Assembly (NCBI GenBank): GCA_014607495.2
Contig: CP053159.1
Location: forward strand, 2,611,501 to 2,675,500
Length of the DNA: 64,000 nucleotides
Origin: Carposina sasakii
Lineage: Eukaryota > Arthropoda > Insecta > Lepidoptera > Carposinidae
Direction of reading: 5' to 3'
Each line of letters begins with the position of its first letter. Positions within the stretch are counted from its first letter, which is position 1. This document shows positions 12,981 to 24,645 of the stretch, piece by piece. Both the position numbers and the translations under genes were made by a program. Below the pieces are notes generated by a model. The model saw nothing but the letters and a program-made list of their open reading frames with translations. It did not search any database and was not told the DNA's origin.

Positions 12981-15130
12981 AACCAACCAGCTGATGGTGG
13001 TAAGCCGATCAAAACTTGGAGACTATTATTCACAATTCATATTACAAACCCTTTTGATGGTCTCTTATGAAACGTCTTCAAAACAAGCCCATAGGATTCA
13101 AAATCCAAAAATTCAGGAGCCTTGATGTAGTAACTTCAGCGGTCCCGAGTTATGAACTTCCTATCAAAGTAGCATAAGTTATGGTCTGATATAATAGTTA
13201 CTTAGTTTCAGAATGTTTCAGTACATTACTTGTATCCCAAGGGACCTTTACTTTGAGGGCTCATTAGGTTGTCGTGGATTTTGTAACAGATCATGTTACA
13301 GTTTTGATTTGTTTTAGAATGGATTTGAAATCGAAGAAATTTCGTATTTCAGATTGTGATATATTTGTGTCTGTATTTGTAAATAATGACCGACCGAATT
13401 TATTAGTGACTAACAGACAACGCACATCTAACACCTAGGCAAAGGCGCAAAGCTTGGTCTTTGTTTAAACTATTAGACATAGTACTCTGACATAACATTG
13501 TTATTACACAACCGCGTCTAAAGTTAAATACTGTTTATCAGACAGCAAATGAGATTTTTACGAAATTATACAATTTATGACTGGTAATTATGATTGGTAT
13601 TAGAACTGATACTTTGATAGTATCACTGATATGGTTATTACATAATATACATTACAGGATCTAGAGATATTTCTATGGGACTAGTTAAATATGACGTATT
13701 ATGGTACTCGTATTTATTTTATAAAGTTTTATTTCACATTTGTAACATTTGAATGTTTAAGTAGAAAATAATGCGGGACACAATGTACAGGTCAACGTAC
13801 GTAAAGACACAAGACACAGAGACTGTATTGTAATGCAAACTGTGTGAGATTTGGATAGTAATCAAGTCTGAGTTCTAGAGGTTTCAGGTTTGGAGTCTGC
13901 TAGGACTCCACAATAGCGGCCAGCTAATTTATTAGACAGCGCTTAGAGGATGTGTGGTTAGAGAACCAGCGGAATTACAGGTGTTGCCATAGATTTTTTA
14001 AATAAAATAGTAATGGTGCTGAGACAATTTAAAATCATTTAGCATTAGCGGTCGTTGTCGTCATATTCTCGCCAATAGCGGTTGAACTTCATGACGTAAA
14101 TTGATAAATGCTCGATGGCGAACCTCTAGATTCGATAGAAAAATAATGTTAAATTATCTACTGAACTTTTAACGCACTTTAAAAATTTACATATTTTTAT
14201 TTGCATCATCGTGGTCTTTAAATCGGTTTTATCTTTATTTCAAGGATTTCAATATACGATAAAATGCAATGGGATCCGATTGCAATGCGATCTGGTAGGT
14301 TTACTAAACTTTTAAACTTGGATTTCAACCACATAGACATAATGAGCCAACCAAGATTGGCAAGTTAGTTTAGCTACATAATTTAGGTTCACATATTAGC
14401 AATCAATAATTTGTGGTTGTAATTATAAATTCTAAATACATCATATTTTGTCTCGGGAAAAAATAACTTCAATATATTTGAGTTTTGTACCTTCTATGCG
14501 AATGGTTTCACGCGAAGTTAGTTTCACTAATTTTTCAAGCAAATCCTTCCTCTTATTTCGTAGCCTTAACTCAGGGTAGTATTTCGCAATATTTACACCC
14601 CTAACCAGGGGTGCATTCTCCCCACTATGTTTACCACTGAGGTGTAAAAGTCATTGAATTATGCCTCATGAATTCTTTAGCGCAGATTATACGAAGCAGA
14701 TTACTCGTAGCAGAAAATGCTATTTTTAATTAATTATTCCTATGTATTTTAGATAGTATAACCACTTATTATGTAAGAAATAAACATAGACCGAATTTGT
14801 GATAAGGTAAGAGTAGGTATGTAAAAGTATATGAAGTAAATCACATGTTTATAAGAAGGAAACAGAAGACAAGTTACACTCTATAAAATTGAGCCGGTAT
14901 CGCCTGGAACATACGTGTATGCAGAAAATATTAGATTAGTTCTTTATGGTTTTATTGGATTTTTGTAAAATATGTCTCAATACTGAACAACCTTACCTGT
15001 AGGACGAGATGACTACGTTTTGTAAGTATAAACGAGAAAATTATTTATTTACTACAAGATCATAGAAAATTTAGAATATCTATTTAGCTAACTTAAAACT
15101 ACTTAGGACTATGGCGTGCCTATGGGAGGT

Positions 15131-15161
15131 CTGACCATCCAAATTTTGACAGGATGGTCAG
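15131..15161. repeat. short hairpin
   Basis: CTGACCATCC pairs with GGATGGTCAG; loop aaattttgaca. Confidence 0.7.
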
Positions 15162-15360
15162 CCGATCTACCTTATCAGGTGTATTATGCTTATTCTTTAG
15201 CCTAAGTAGCAGCCAGCATTTTGGTCACGTGTGGACTCTACGAGCCGCCCGGCCAGGTCCCTGTATGTTTGGAGCGCCGCCGACGGTCCACAAGGGACTA
15301 AACTATTTAAATGTTTGGAAAGAAATATAAGTGCTTTTATTTTTAATAGCTAAATTCATA

Positions 15361-15624
15361 TACAGGGTGTAACAAAAAGGGTATGTTAAGCAAAAAGCTA
15401 CGTAAATAGCCCACTGTAGAGAACCTATTTACAAAATTTGAGACTCGAAATCACATGTTTATTTTTCCCGATAGTATGGAGAATTTTTTAATATCTCAGG
15501 AATTTTCATACAATCTTAAAAAATAAACATGTGATTTCGAGTCTCAAATTTTGTGGATATGTTCTCTACAGTGGGCTATTTACGTAGCTTTTCGCTTAAC
15601 ATACCCTTTTTGTTACACCCTGTA
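15361..15624. mobile_element. M2 palindromic MITE
   Basis: TACAGGGTGTAACAAAAAGG...CTTTTTGTTACACCCTGTA between TA dinucleotides. Two arms of about 108 bp are reverse complements with only a few mismatches, around a loop of about 50 bp. A transcript would fold into a long hairpin. Confidence 0.88.
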
Positions 15625-17400
15625 TAGAATACTTACGACAATAAATAAAACGTTGTTGTTTGCCAATTTGTATTTCCGTTTTTGAATGGTCTTACCTACC
15701 TATACATTCGTACGTACCCAGATCTTTATTAGATCTGTACTACAGAGGAATTGCAAGACGTATTAGATTAAATATTTGCAAGCATACACATACTTGTCAA
15801 GTTATTTGATATTCTTCGTATCATCCCTAACGACTCCCTTGCAAGGGCGAACAAAATCAATAATACCGGGCTATTAATAAACAGTAATATTCGAATTCGT
15901 AGATACTAATTCAAATATTTCAAATTATTTGATCAATGTGAACTATATTACAAAGAATTCTAAATGTATCTTTATCCTGTAAATCTATGCTTTATCCTTA
16001 TTTTCTCTGGAAAATGCTACATGTATTAAGTACTATCAGTAGGTTTAAGTATAGGTACAAATACTCTTAATTACTTAACATCAAGTGGCATGGGCGTCGT
16101 TAAGGGGGGGCAGAAGGGCGTCCCTAGAGATACTTAAAAAATAACCAAATATGAAGGAACCAAAGTCCTAAGTCTTTCACTAGACTTGCTTAATCCTTAA
16201 TTCCGTACGTCGAAATTCTAATGAATTTACCAAACCTATTTCCTATGCTTTCTCTTATTCATGTCCTCTGAACTTTACCTGTAATTGTAGATGAATTATT
16301 CATTATTTCTTCGTCTTCGTATCAACATGACCAGCCCTCGGCCATCAACTGACGACGCTCCTGTCTAGTGGTCTTCTTCAATACCTATTAAAGGACCAAA
16401 GATTTGAAATAAAGACGTCGGGCATCAACCTGACTGGGCAAGAATAGACAATAAATCACTGCTCGACCAATACGGGGTGATTGATGGCCGGCTCCACCAA
16501 TCAGCTAATAGCGGTAGGAGATAGCGACCTCTGTCGCTCTTTTAGCAATCGCCTCACCTTTGAGATATATTCGAATGAGGCAAAACTTGTTTTTAGTTTT
16601 TCAGATTATTTAGTTGACGACAATACCTATACTTCTAGTACCTACGGGCAGCTTCTTCTTAAAATAAATATTTACCTACACAATTCACAGATCACCTAGT
16701 CCCACAGTTCTTAAGGTCTTAAAATGTGAGTACTAACCAACATAAATAGATTTATGTCGCGGTTTTGTGCAAGAATTAAAAATTTTATGGCTTTTGCTAT
16801 CAAATGTCTTTACAATAAACAGTATCTACCTTACTTTAGACGCGTTTCTGTAATATCCCCGATGGCATATTTTTGTGATCCCTTCGTAGGATCTTTATGC
16901 GTCTCGATTATCTATCCCGTTAATGGGGTAGAAGAAAAAAAATGTATGTAAATTCCCATCTGCTCGTTAACGGCACATGGAGCTACATGACTTTGAGCAC
17001 AATAACTTAATAATGATGCTCCACCCTAATATACCTACACAATATGTGAAATACATACACAGATAACAGAAGACGGTGATGCAAGCAAATATTTCTTTTA
17101 AGAAAAGTATTTAGTCCCGGAAAAATAACGACTGCAGATATGCGCCTAACCTATCTATAGATGCAAATCTTTACAAACTCAGCTCGGCCAACTCTTTATG
17201 ATCTTGGGATCAATTTTATTATAAAAGACTTCTATAGGAAACGACATCTCTTTCTATTTCAAAATAATATAATATAATATGTCTCAGTAGATAATATTAA
17301 ATCTAGGATTACGTATTTCGTAAATGTAGGCTTAACATTAATCGGGATGATAAACTACCTACAGACAGAGTCGATGGGAACAGCTAGTAAAATATAAGTA

Positions 17401-18359
17401 GGGGAAGATCGGGTAATGGGAGTCAGCGGGTAATAGTGGTCACCCACACATCTCCAAAAGTAACACTAATAGAAACGCGTTAAGGGTCCTCCCTGCACGC
17501 TCTGTTCCCCTCGCCGTCGCTGCAAGCGTGCCGCGTGGGTATGGCGACAGCATAGAGAATGAAAGGTGTGTTTTGTTTTTGCGGCTCGCCGATGTAAATT
17601 TTCACGGACGCAAAATAAACAGTAACTTTTACAGTTATTGATTTACTTGTATGTTACTTTTTTACGCCTTTACTTGTACATTTGGTGTAATGATTTCCTA
17701 CTTAAATCCCGAGTTTTTCTAATGTATATTTTGTGTTTATTATTTTTTCTTCATAAAATACTTATGGGTAATGAGAATCGGGTGATCCCCATTGCCCGCT
17801 AGTGACCGCCACCCAAAGAAAAAGATAGGGGAAAGGAAAAATATACAGGGTGATTTTTGGTCGTCAACGTTCCCGAAATCTCCTCATCATCATGATCATT
17901 TTTCTCTATGGAAGCATACCTGTGAAGTGTCTGGTTATATTAGGGTCCAAAGTTGTGTAAATAGACTGCGTTTTTCTACATAAAGGCAAGGCCAAGGGCC
18001 AAGGAAAGAAGATGAAAGTGCCGAAAAAGGTGACCGAAAGAGTAAAGAGGAAGATTCCCCAGGAATCAAACGATACCTCTGTATCAGACGTGACGCGATT
18101 TGTGTTAGATTTTTGTATGATCCTCATTGCCCACAAGGTGACCCCAATTACCCGTAACTTAGTGCAATGGGAGTCAAATCAGTTTTTTTTTTGTACTTTT
18201 ATATTTCCCACGGATGATTATTAATGTGATGATTACTGATCTTAAATTATTGCTAATTAAGTAAATTTTGTTATGAGGCAGTTACAATAAATTTTTTGTT
18301 AATTTTAGCTTTTGTATTCTAATTCTTGCTTAAGTGACCCCCATTACCCAATCTTCCCC
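17401..18359. mobile_element. pogo/Tc1-mariner-like DNA transposon remnant
   Basis: Terminal inverted repeats GGGGAAGATCGGGTAATGGG and CCCATTACCCAATCTTCCCC sit between TA dinucleotides (17399-17400, 18360-18361). Subterminal copies of the gggtaatggg/tgacc motif recur near 17785 and 18125. The interior codes a Lys-rich piece (around 17985-18110: VPKKVTERVKRKIPQ) that could be the tail of a pogo-type transposase, but no DDE domain remains. The interior is interrupted by a nested M1 MITE at 17844. Confidence 0.72.
17844..17985 (+). mobile_element. M1 MITE, truncated, nested in the pogo-like element
   Basis: Starts TATACAGGGTGATTTTTGG as in the other M1 copies and matches them to about position 17985 with small deletions; the 3' half is missing. 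Confidence 0.75.
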
Positions 18360-19157
18360 TACACCTTAAAGGTTTTAGCCTATCTCATTAGATATTCAAT
18401 AGCACACCACACGGGTGCGGTTCCACACAACGTTGTACTGAATTTCGCGTATTTTACACACAAAACACATTAAGTATAAACAGTATTTTGCTAATGCCTT
18501 ATTTCTGAGCACCCGTTTAGTTTAAATAAGTAAATGTGCTCATGATTTCGAGTTAAGCCGCTTCGTTTTAAGTCCCCTGGCATTAAGCCTCGCACATAAA
18601 CTGACGATTTAATACAAAGGTTCACACGCTAAGATACTCTCGTGTTATGAGACAAAAAGCACTCGTGTGAGAAGGCTTATCTTACTTGAACATTCACTCC
18701 TCCCTACTTGTGACACCCTTGTTTTAAATTGGAGGTGACAATTTGAACTATGTACAGCGGGCAACAGTGCATTGTGGTTTCCTCGAAACTATGTGGTATG
18801 GAATGAAACCTGATTAGTATAGTTGTGGTAGTTGATGAGTGTTTAAGTGAAGTCTGACGAGGATTCTCGAGTATCGTCAAAAATATTCAAATTTTGTGTA
18901 GTACCTACCTACTGCTGTAATGATTAAGGATTCTAATGGCTTAACAGTTAATTACTTTTCATTACGTTGGCACACTCATTGCATGAATAATTAAAGTTCA
19001 CAATATACACAACACTAACATCACCACAGAACATTGAGATCGATTCTATTTATGAATTTTACTTTTCTATTAAATTGATATAAAGTAATAAACGCCACCT
19101 ATTTACGAGGCAAGACTAGTTTAACTTAAGTTCAAATTAACCCATCTTGAAAAGGTA

Positions 19158-19362
19158 AAATTTATTAAAATACATCAACTGCATCTCCTTGCGTGCATAA
19201 TCTTCTAAGAGTCGACTAAAGAACTCAGGCGCATTCCAGGCTATAAGCTAGCAACTGCTCACTGATTATTAACTTCTAACCACCCTATGTTAAACGTGGC
19301 TGTAATGATCTCCTTCGTGATCCTGCAGTCTGGCTACTCTATTTTAGAAACACAGCCGTGTT
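19158..19362 (+). repeat. family C repeat
   Basis: acatcaactgcatctcctt...aaacacagccgtg. Confidence 0.72.
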
Positions 19363-19645
19363 ATTAAGTATAATTAGATATACATATATAGTACCTATAT
19401 ACATATGCATTCAAATATAAGTTAGAAAGCAGCAAACAGCTTCAAACGTCTCATCCTGGACCACCGTGAACAGTGAGGGTTGGATAGCAATACCATTGGG
19501 TTCAAATCCTCATCACACCAAGTTTGCTCCCTCTGGAGAAGCTGAGAATAAACCAGCCGTATTGAGGTATGAGCCTACAGCAAGAATTAGAACACATACT
19601 CGTACTTAGTACACAACAAATTTGCCGAAGCATGTGTAGCAGCTA

Positions 19646-20215
19646 TTACAGGTAAGAAAAGGAGTACGTTAAGCGGAATCCTACCAAAATAATCCACTTT
19701 AGAAAACCTATCTACAAAACTTAAGAAACGGAATACATACATACAAATATCCCCCAAAGAGGTTGGACAAAAGTGTGCAAATCACACACCAAGAAACGAA
19801 ATAGCGATGGACACACACCCTAATAACTCAAACTTCTCTTCAGAGATTTTTCATAATGGACGCCCGCGACTTCGTCCGCGTGGATTGCAGAAAAAAACGA
19901 AAAGTCGAAATTATCAGGGATAAAAATATTTTCCCGGGTCAAAAAGTATCCTATGTGTTAATCCAGAGTGTCAGCTAACTGCATACCAAATTTTATGAAA
20001 ATCGCTCCAGCCATTTTTACGTGAAATAGTAACAAACATCCATTCATCCATCCATACTTACAAACTTTCGCATTCATAATATTAGCAAGATACGATAATT
20101 GTATCTCTGAGTTCTTAGGGAATTCCTCCACTGTAATATCGAGTCTCAAATCTTGTAGATAGGTTTTTTTCTATATATTTCCATAGCATTTTAGCTTTGT
20201 TACACCCCATATGTA
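19646..20215. mobile_element. M2 MITE, degenerate, split by a family D repeat
   Basis: The left part (19646-19735, ttacaggtaagaaaagg... with constant spacing to M2) and right part (20115-20215, cgagtctcaaatcttgtag...gttacacccc) are M2 arms. Family D sequence (19856-20095) lies between them. Confidence 0.6.
19856..20095 (+). repeat. family D repeat, nested in an M2 element
   Basis: tggacgcccgcgacttcgtc...attttatgaaaatcgctcc...cattcataatattagc. Confidence 0.72.
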
Positions 20216-20655
20216 GGTATGAGAGAACAGTAACTAGAATCCCTAATGAAAATTGACGTAAATGTTCGTCTTGTCTTGATCAATGGAAGTTTCAGAAGTT
20301 TCCAACTCACTCTGATATCCCTTTCAATTGTTACTGAACGTTATCATTGTTGCTTTCGAAATATGTACTTTTAACTTCGCCGTCAAATTAATAATACTTC
20401 GTTATTTCATCGCTTTGTGATAAATTGTCTAAAAAAGATAATAATATTTAAAATAAAATGATTTGTTGTACCTACCAAAGTGAGACAAATTTGACTTTAA
20501 TTGGTTTAGAAATTATCTGTTTCGGTTTTCGTTTTGAATACGTAATCAACTTAAATTATGGAAACATTGCTTTTGAACTAAATAGAAAAAAAAATGAAAT
20601 AGCTTAAGTGAATGAGTTTGTTGAAATATTAGGCGTTAAATATTCAAACATTCAT

Positions 20656-20759
20656 ATGGGTGCGCCCACCACCGCCCTACACCCTCCACTGTCGCAATTA
20701 TGAGTTATCAGATCCGAGGGTCAGTGGAGGGTGTAGGGCCCGGTGGTGGGCGCACCCAT
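20656..20759. mobile_element. small hairpin MITE
   Basis: Near-perfect GC-rich inverted repeat (gggtgcgcccaccaccg / ggtggtgggcgcaccc, extending through accctccact/agtggagggt) with a loop of about 27 nt, ending TATGGG...CCCATA. Confidence 0.78.
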
Positions 20760-21302
20760 AGTGAATGAATGAGTATGTTTATGAATATTTTATAAGCCGA
20801 CTAAGAACATGATCTGTAGTCACTTCACTTCAACACTATCTCTATTTTTGAAAAGGTTTAATGTTTACATAACACCGATATATCCAAAGTAGTGTACCTA
20901 ACCTCACATTCCACGAACAGTTGAAAACTCGCAGATTAATACAACCGCGAGGTCCAAACTCCCAAACTCGATCGCGCGAATGAGCTAGCGCCGCGGCTGT
21001 TCTCTGGGGCAATTTCTATTTGATTTATCATTGTTCTTCTCCGATAAATCACACCACAATAGGGCTCCAGGCGCCCGTGTAGAACTTCTATTAATCCTTC
21101 TTAGAACAATCCCGATGCGCACAATGGGCTTAGACAATACGCTCAACCAAGATGGTATCGTGTTACCTTTTATAAAGATCCTTTTAAAGGCGCTCGATTG
21201 GCTTGCGTTTAATAGTTTTAGTTAACTGAAAATATATTAGGAAATTATGGTTTATTTTTAGATTTACAACCATGTCTTAACAGGAAAAAGGCTAATAATA
21301 AA

Positions 21303-21519
21303 GCCTCGAGCACACCGGATGCGTATGCGTACACGTAAGCGTAGACGTACACGTACCTCTGAGTTTAATGTATAGAACTGTCACCGCTTGACGTCTATGC
21401 TTACGTCTACGCATACGCATCCGGTCTGCCCGTGCCTATACAGTTCCATACATCACAACTCAGAGGTACGTATACGTCTACGCTTACGTGCGCGCACGCG
21501 CATCCAGTGCGCTCGAGCC
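21303..21519. mobile_element. CpG-rich palindromic MITE, long form
   Basis: Begins gcctcgagcacaccggatg and ends catccagtgcgctcgagcc. Its inner blocks of acgta/gcgta steps (cgtaagcgtagacgtacacg) recur inverted twice. The right flank is TTTAA. It shares its first 130 bp with 7562-7695. Confidence 0.75.
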
Positions 21520-21858
21520 TTTAAACTCTAAAAAACTATGTGTTGCATGCATTTTGAATAATCATGTCTGCAACATACTTCGCAGAATAACTATAGCAAT
21601 TTTTTTTAAAGTCTAATCATAAAACAAAAGCGGTCACTACTATACTGTAACAGTCGCCTCACCTTAATCAACTCGTCGAAGATAGCTACACTTTCGGAAA
21701 CCGTCACCAAAATAACTGTAGGTATCGATGTTTTGTGGGTGTAGAGCTCTCTTCTGATCCGAATGGGGAAAGTGTAACCACATGTGGTTCGCCTGGTGAC
21801 TAGATATCGCCGCACAAAGACGGGATATAGTTTTTTAAATATAACCAATTACCAACTA

Positions 21859-21910
21859 GCCCATCATCTTGAAGCTCTTGGTGACAAGCAAGGGTTTCAA
21901 GATGATGGGC
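21859..21910. repeat. 15-bp perfect inverted repeat
   Basis: GCCCATCATCTTGAA at 21859-21873 pairs with TTCAAGATGATGGGC at 21896-21910 (loop 22 nt). Confidence 0.8.
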
Positions 21911-21944
21911 TTCAACTGTGAAAACATACATAATACCTATACAC

Positions 21945-22015
21945 ACAGATGTGTTCCCAAAATGGGGTAGCTAGAACTGCAGGATCATAAATGAGATCCC
22001 ACATTTAAGTTTCAG
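21945..22015 (-). repeat. family C repeat fragment
   Basis: cacacagatgtgttcccaaa...gagatcccacattta. Confidence 0.55.
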
Positions 22016-23702
22016 GTTTCATTCATATCAGATCGGGACAGCCGAAATAATGTCAAAATCAGAATAAGCAGTTATTAATCCATCCATACCTTATAAATTC
22101 TTTCCTGTAATTCATTCTACGTAGAATTGGTTAGAGGAGAAATCATTTCAAATATTTAGCTACACATCTGGGGTCACGGTAGTGACCCGCCCAGACGAGA
22201 CATACTCTACTACGTATTAAAAAATCCTGTAGCTTGAAACGCAGTGGACGATGTAAATTAACGACTATATTCTTGACCTCTGGCACTGGTTTATTACGTA
22301 TATTTAGACCGATTAACCAGCCAATTAGAGAGGTGTGCAATTGTCCATGGTTGTCCTAGATTTAGATACATGGATAAGTTTTTTTTTTCTCTTAATGTAT
22401 CATCCGTGGCGAACAGATAATTCATTAAAATTACAATCTAGCCTGAAATAGACTAATAAGTAATTATTTATCTAACTTAAATTGCTAAACCGTGTAAAAC
22501 TAAGAATGTGTCCATCGGCACTTTTCTTATTGTCAATATGGCATGGATAAGTGAGCTGATAAAACCATGTAATATGCTGCCAAATGCCGTGGATCCTTCT
22601 TCTCATTCCTACTATGGCATCAATATGAGAATTATTAGATTTATTTGGAGCGACTCCGTCCGTTTTTCCCGTTCTCGTGATTTGGAAAATCCTTAGTGCT
22701 TTATACTTACAATCTTTCTTTCTTATAAATCTTCAAAATAAACTAATATAATTTCAGCGGCAACCAATTTGGCTGTCATATAATCAGTCAGTAATGGAAG
22801 AGTTTTATAATATGTTGGTTAATTAATGCCTAAACTGCATATTATACAAAACAAATATTAATTTAAATTACCAACCTCATTATAAAATCATTGTTCGGTA
22901 ATGAAACAACTTAGGTACTTTTTATAACGCCCAGTACGTCGGGCACATTGTGCAATTTACATACTTCAAAATTCTGCACCCTTTGCAGTTTATCTCTTAC
23001 CTTGCAACTCGTTTGATCTTCAAGGAGTTTAATATCCTGCACTTCAAAAGGATTCAGTTAAGGTCCTGGATCTAAAAAGTCGAACAAACTGTCAATAAAA
23101 TGCTTCCTCGGGCTCCTTCATCCCCTAGTTTTTGTGCTCGTTTGCTACTCCACTCACGTAGCATAGTTCTTTTTGAACGGAATTGCTTCCAATAATGCCG
23201 TAAACCAATTGAATTTAAACCTTTTTGGCACGTAACACGTTATATTTCGGTGTAGCGGTGTCGCCGGCATGATTCTGCCGAAAATCTGGAAATCTTGAGG
23301 TTACGAATGTTTCGATATTTTTCGTTTTTTATTTATAAATTACACTCGTGTGGTGAAAGAGTAAGCTTGTTTTAGAATTTTTCATTTGATTAATTTAATT
23401 TAAGCATAATATAAATCTATTGACGTATGAGAATAACGAAAGCCGACACATTATTCTTTATTGTACACAAATAACAGTATCACATAGTTATTAACAGAGA
23501 AAAAAATCCCGAGAATAAAAAGTTAAACACATCATTCAATAGGTAATCGAGTTTTCGAAAAAAGATACTTTATTCGAATACAAAACATTTTTAGACATAA
23601 AATATTAGATTTCATCGCAACGCAGTTCGTTATAGATAAGTACATCTAAAATAAAAATCTACGAAATATGCTGTCAAAGCGCTGAAATACACATGATAAA
23701 TA

Positions 23703-24246
23703 TAGTCCAGTCAAAATAGACATTCAAGGTTACATTAATTCGCACCTTGCTAAAAATTTGCATGAATGTTGGGAACACCATTACATACAATTTGTCAATT
23801 ATCCACATCAATCCAATGTGTGGAAAATTTTTTATTGAAGGTCAAATGTTGCAAAAATCGGTTTTTTGAGTTTTCCAGCTAAACGGTAAGTTCTATCATG
23901 AAAATAGGTGAGACAAAAATTATTCATCATCCAATTATCTACAAAAATTGTTCATACACTTTTTTTCCTAAGAATCGCCATTTCGGAGATATAGCGATGC
24001 AAAATGTTGAAAAAGTTGTGTTATTCATAATATGCACACGTTTCCGCGCCACCCGTGAGGTAGTGTACATGACGCGTTTTTTTTACGTGGTTTCCCCGGT
24101 AGGCCTATTCCACGATCTATTGTGGTTCTGTTGAGTTAAAAAACTATTTTATTAAATTTAAAATGGTACTATAGTAAATGACAAGAGCGGTGTAAGTAAT
24201 GAGTAAATTGAAAAAATTATTCGTCTGATAGATACTCGTTTAATGG
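23703..24246 (+). repeat. left arm of foldback element
   Basis: Reverse complement of 24611-25165. The inner limit is where the match stops after ctcgtttaatgg. The arm also contains the last codons (PLNEYLSDE and stop) of the minus-strand CXC frame. Confidence 0.88.
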
Positions 24247-24645
24247 AACATAATCCGTACTGTCTTGCACTTCTTCTCCTTCTTCTTCTTCTTCTTCTTC
24301 TTCTTCTTCCTGCTGGGTACAAATAAATTGTTCAAAGAGCGATGCATCAGATGTCTCCTCGCCTATATCGTAAGAATCCTCTTCTTCTGGCGATTGAACA
24401 TTGGAGCACGATTGGCCTCGACAACTGATACATGCTAATGAACAAAACAACCCAACTTTTTTACAGCCGCATTTAGCATTACACCCCGTTTTGCAATTGC
24501 AAAAAATTGAATTGAGGAGTTTTTCCGGTGCAGGAGGGAGTAAAGTCTGAACTGGTTCCAATATATTGTCAATTAACTTCCAACCCCAGTCTTCTGGGTT
24601 TAGTTTATTACCATTAAACGAGTATCTATCAGACGAATAATTTTT
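24217..24645 (-). pseudogene. CXC (tesmin/TSO1-like) cysteine-domain gene fragment in foldback loop
   Basis: The open minus-strand frame enters from an arm TGA stop and runs ...FNGNKLNPEDWGWKL, then LLPPAPEKLLNSIFCNC. A nine-Cys CXC block follows (CNCKTGC, CGCKK, GLFCS, ACISC, GQSC), then an acidic tail with a run of ten Glu coded by a gaa repeat, ending NEYLSDE. The block fits the CXC zinc/DNA-binding motif, which in insects also occurs in many uncharacterised, repeat-associated proteins with a WGW and LLPPAPE lead-in. There is no ATG before the motif and no upstream domain, so this is a 3' gene remnant and not a whole gene. Its function is unknown. Confidence 0.65.
24267..24312 (+). repeat. 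ctt trinucleotide run
   Basis: Nearly pure ctt/tct repeat; on the minus strand it encodes the poly-Glu stretch of the CXC fragment. Confidence 0.85.

Larger units (their letters stand above)
12981..17398. other. gene-free DNA with one M2 element
   Basis: Apart from 15131-15161 and 15361-15624 no repeat or exon was recognised. The small frames at 16481-16951 look random. Confidence 0.5.
18362..23695. other. gene-free DNA between MITEs
   Basis: Contains the listed M2/D composite, family C, hairpin and CpG MITE. The remaining parts (18362-19157, 20216-20655, 20760-21302, 22016-23695) show no exon-like sequence. Confidence 0.5.

Noticed and set aside
23898..24134. 78-codon plus-strand frame, repeated as an 80-codon minus-strand frame at 24718-24960, looking like a duplicated small protein.
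   Set aside because: The pair arises because the foldback arms are mirror copies. There is no start context, domain or transcript signal, and sequence identity extends equally outside the frames.
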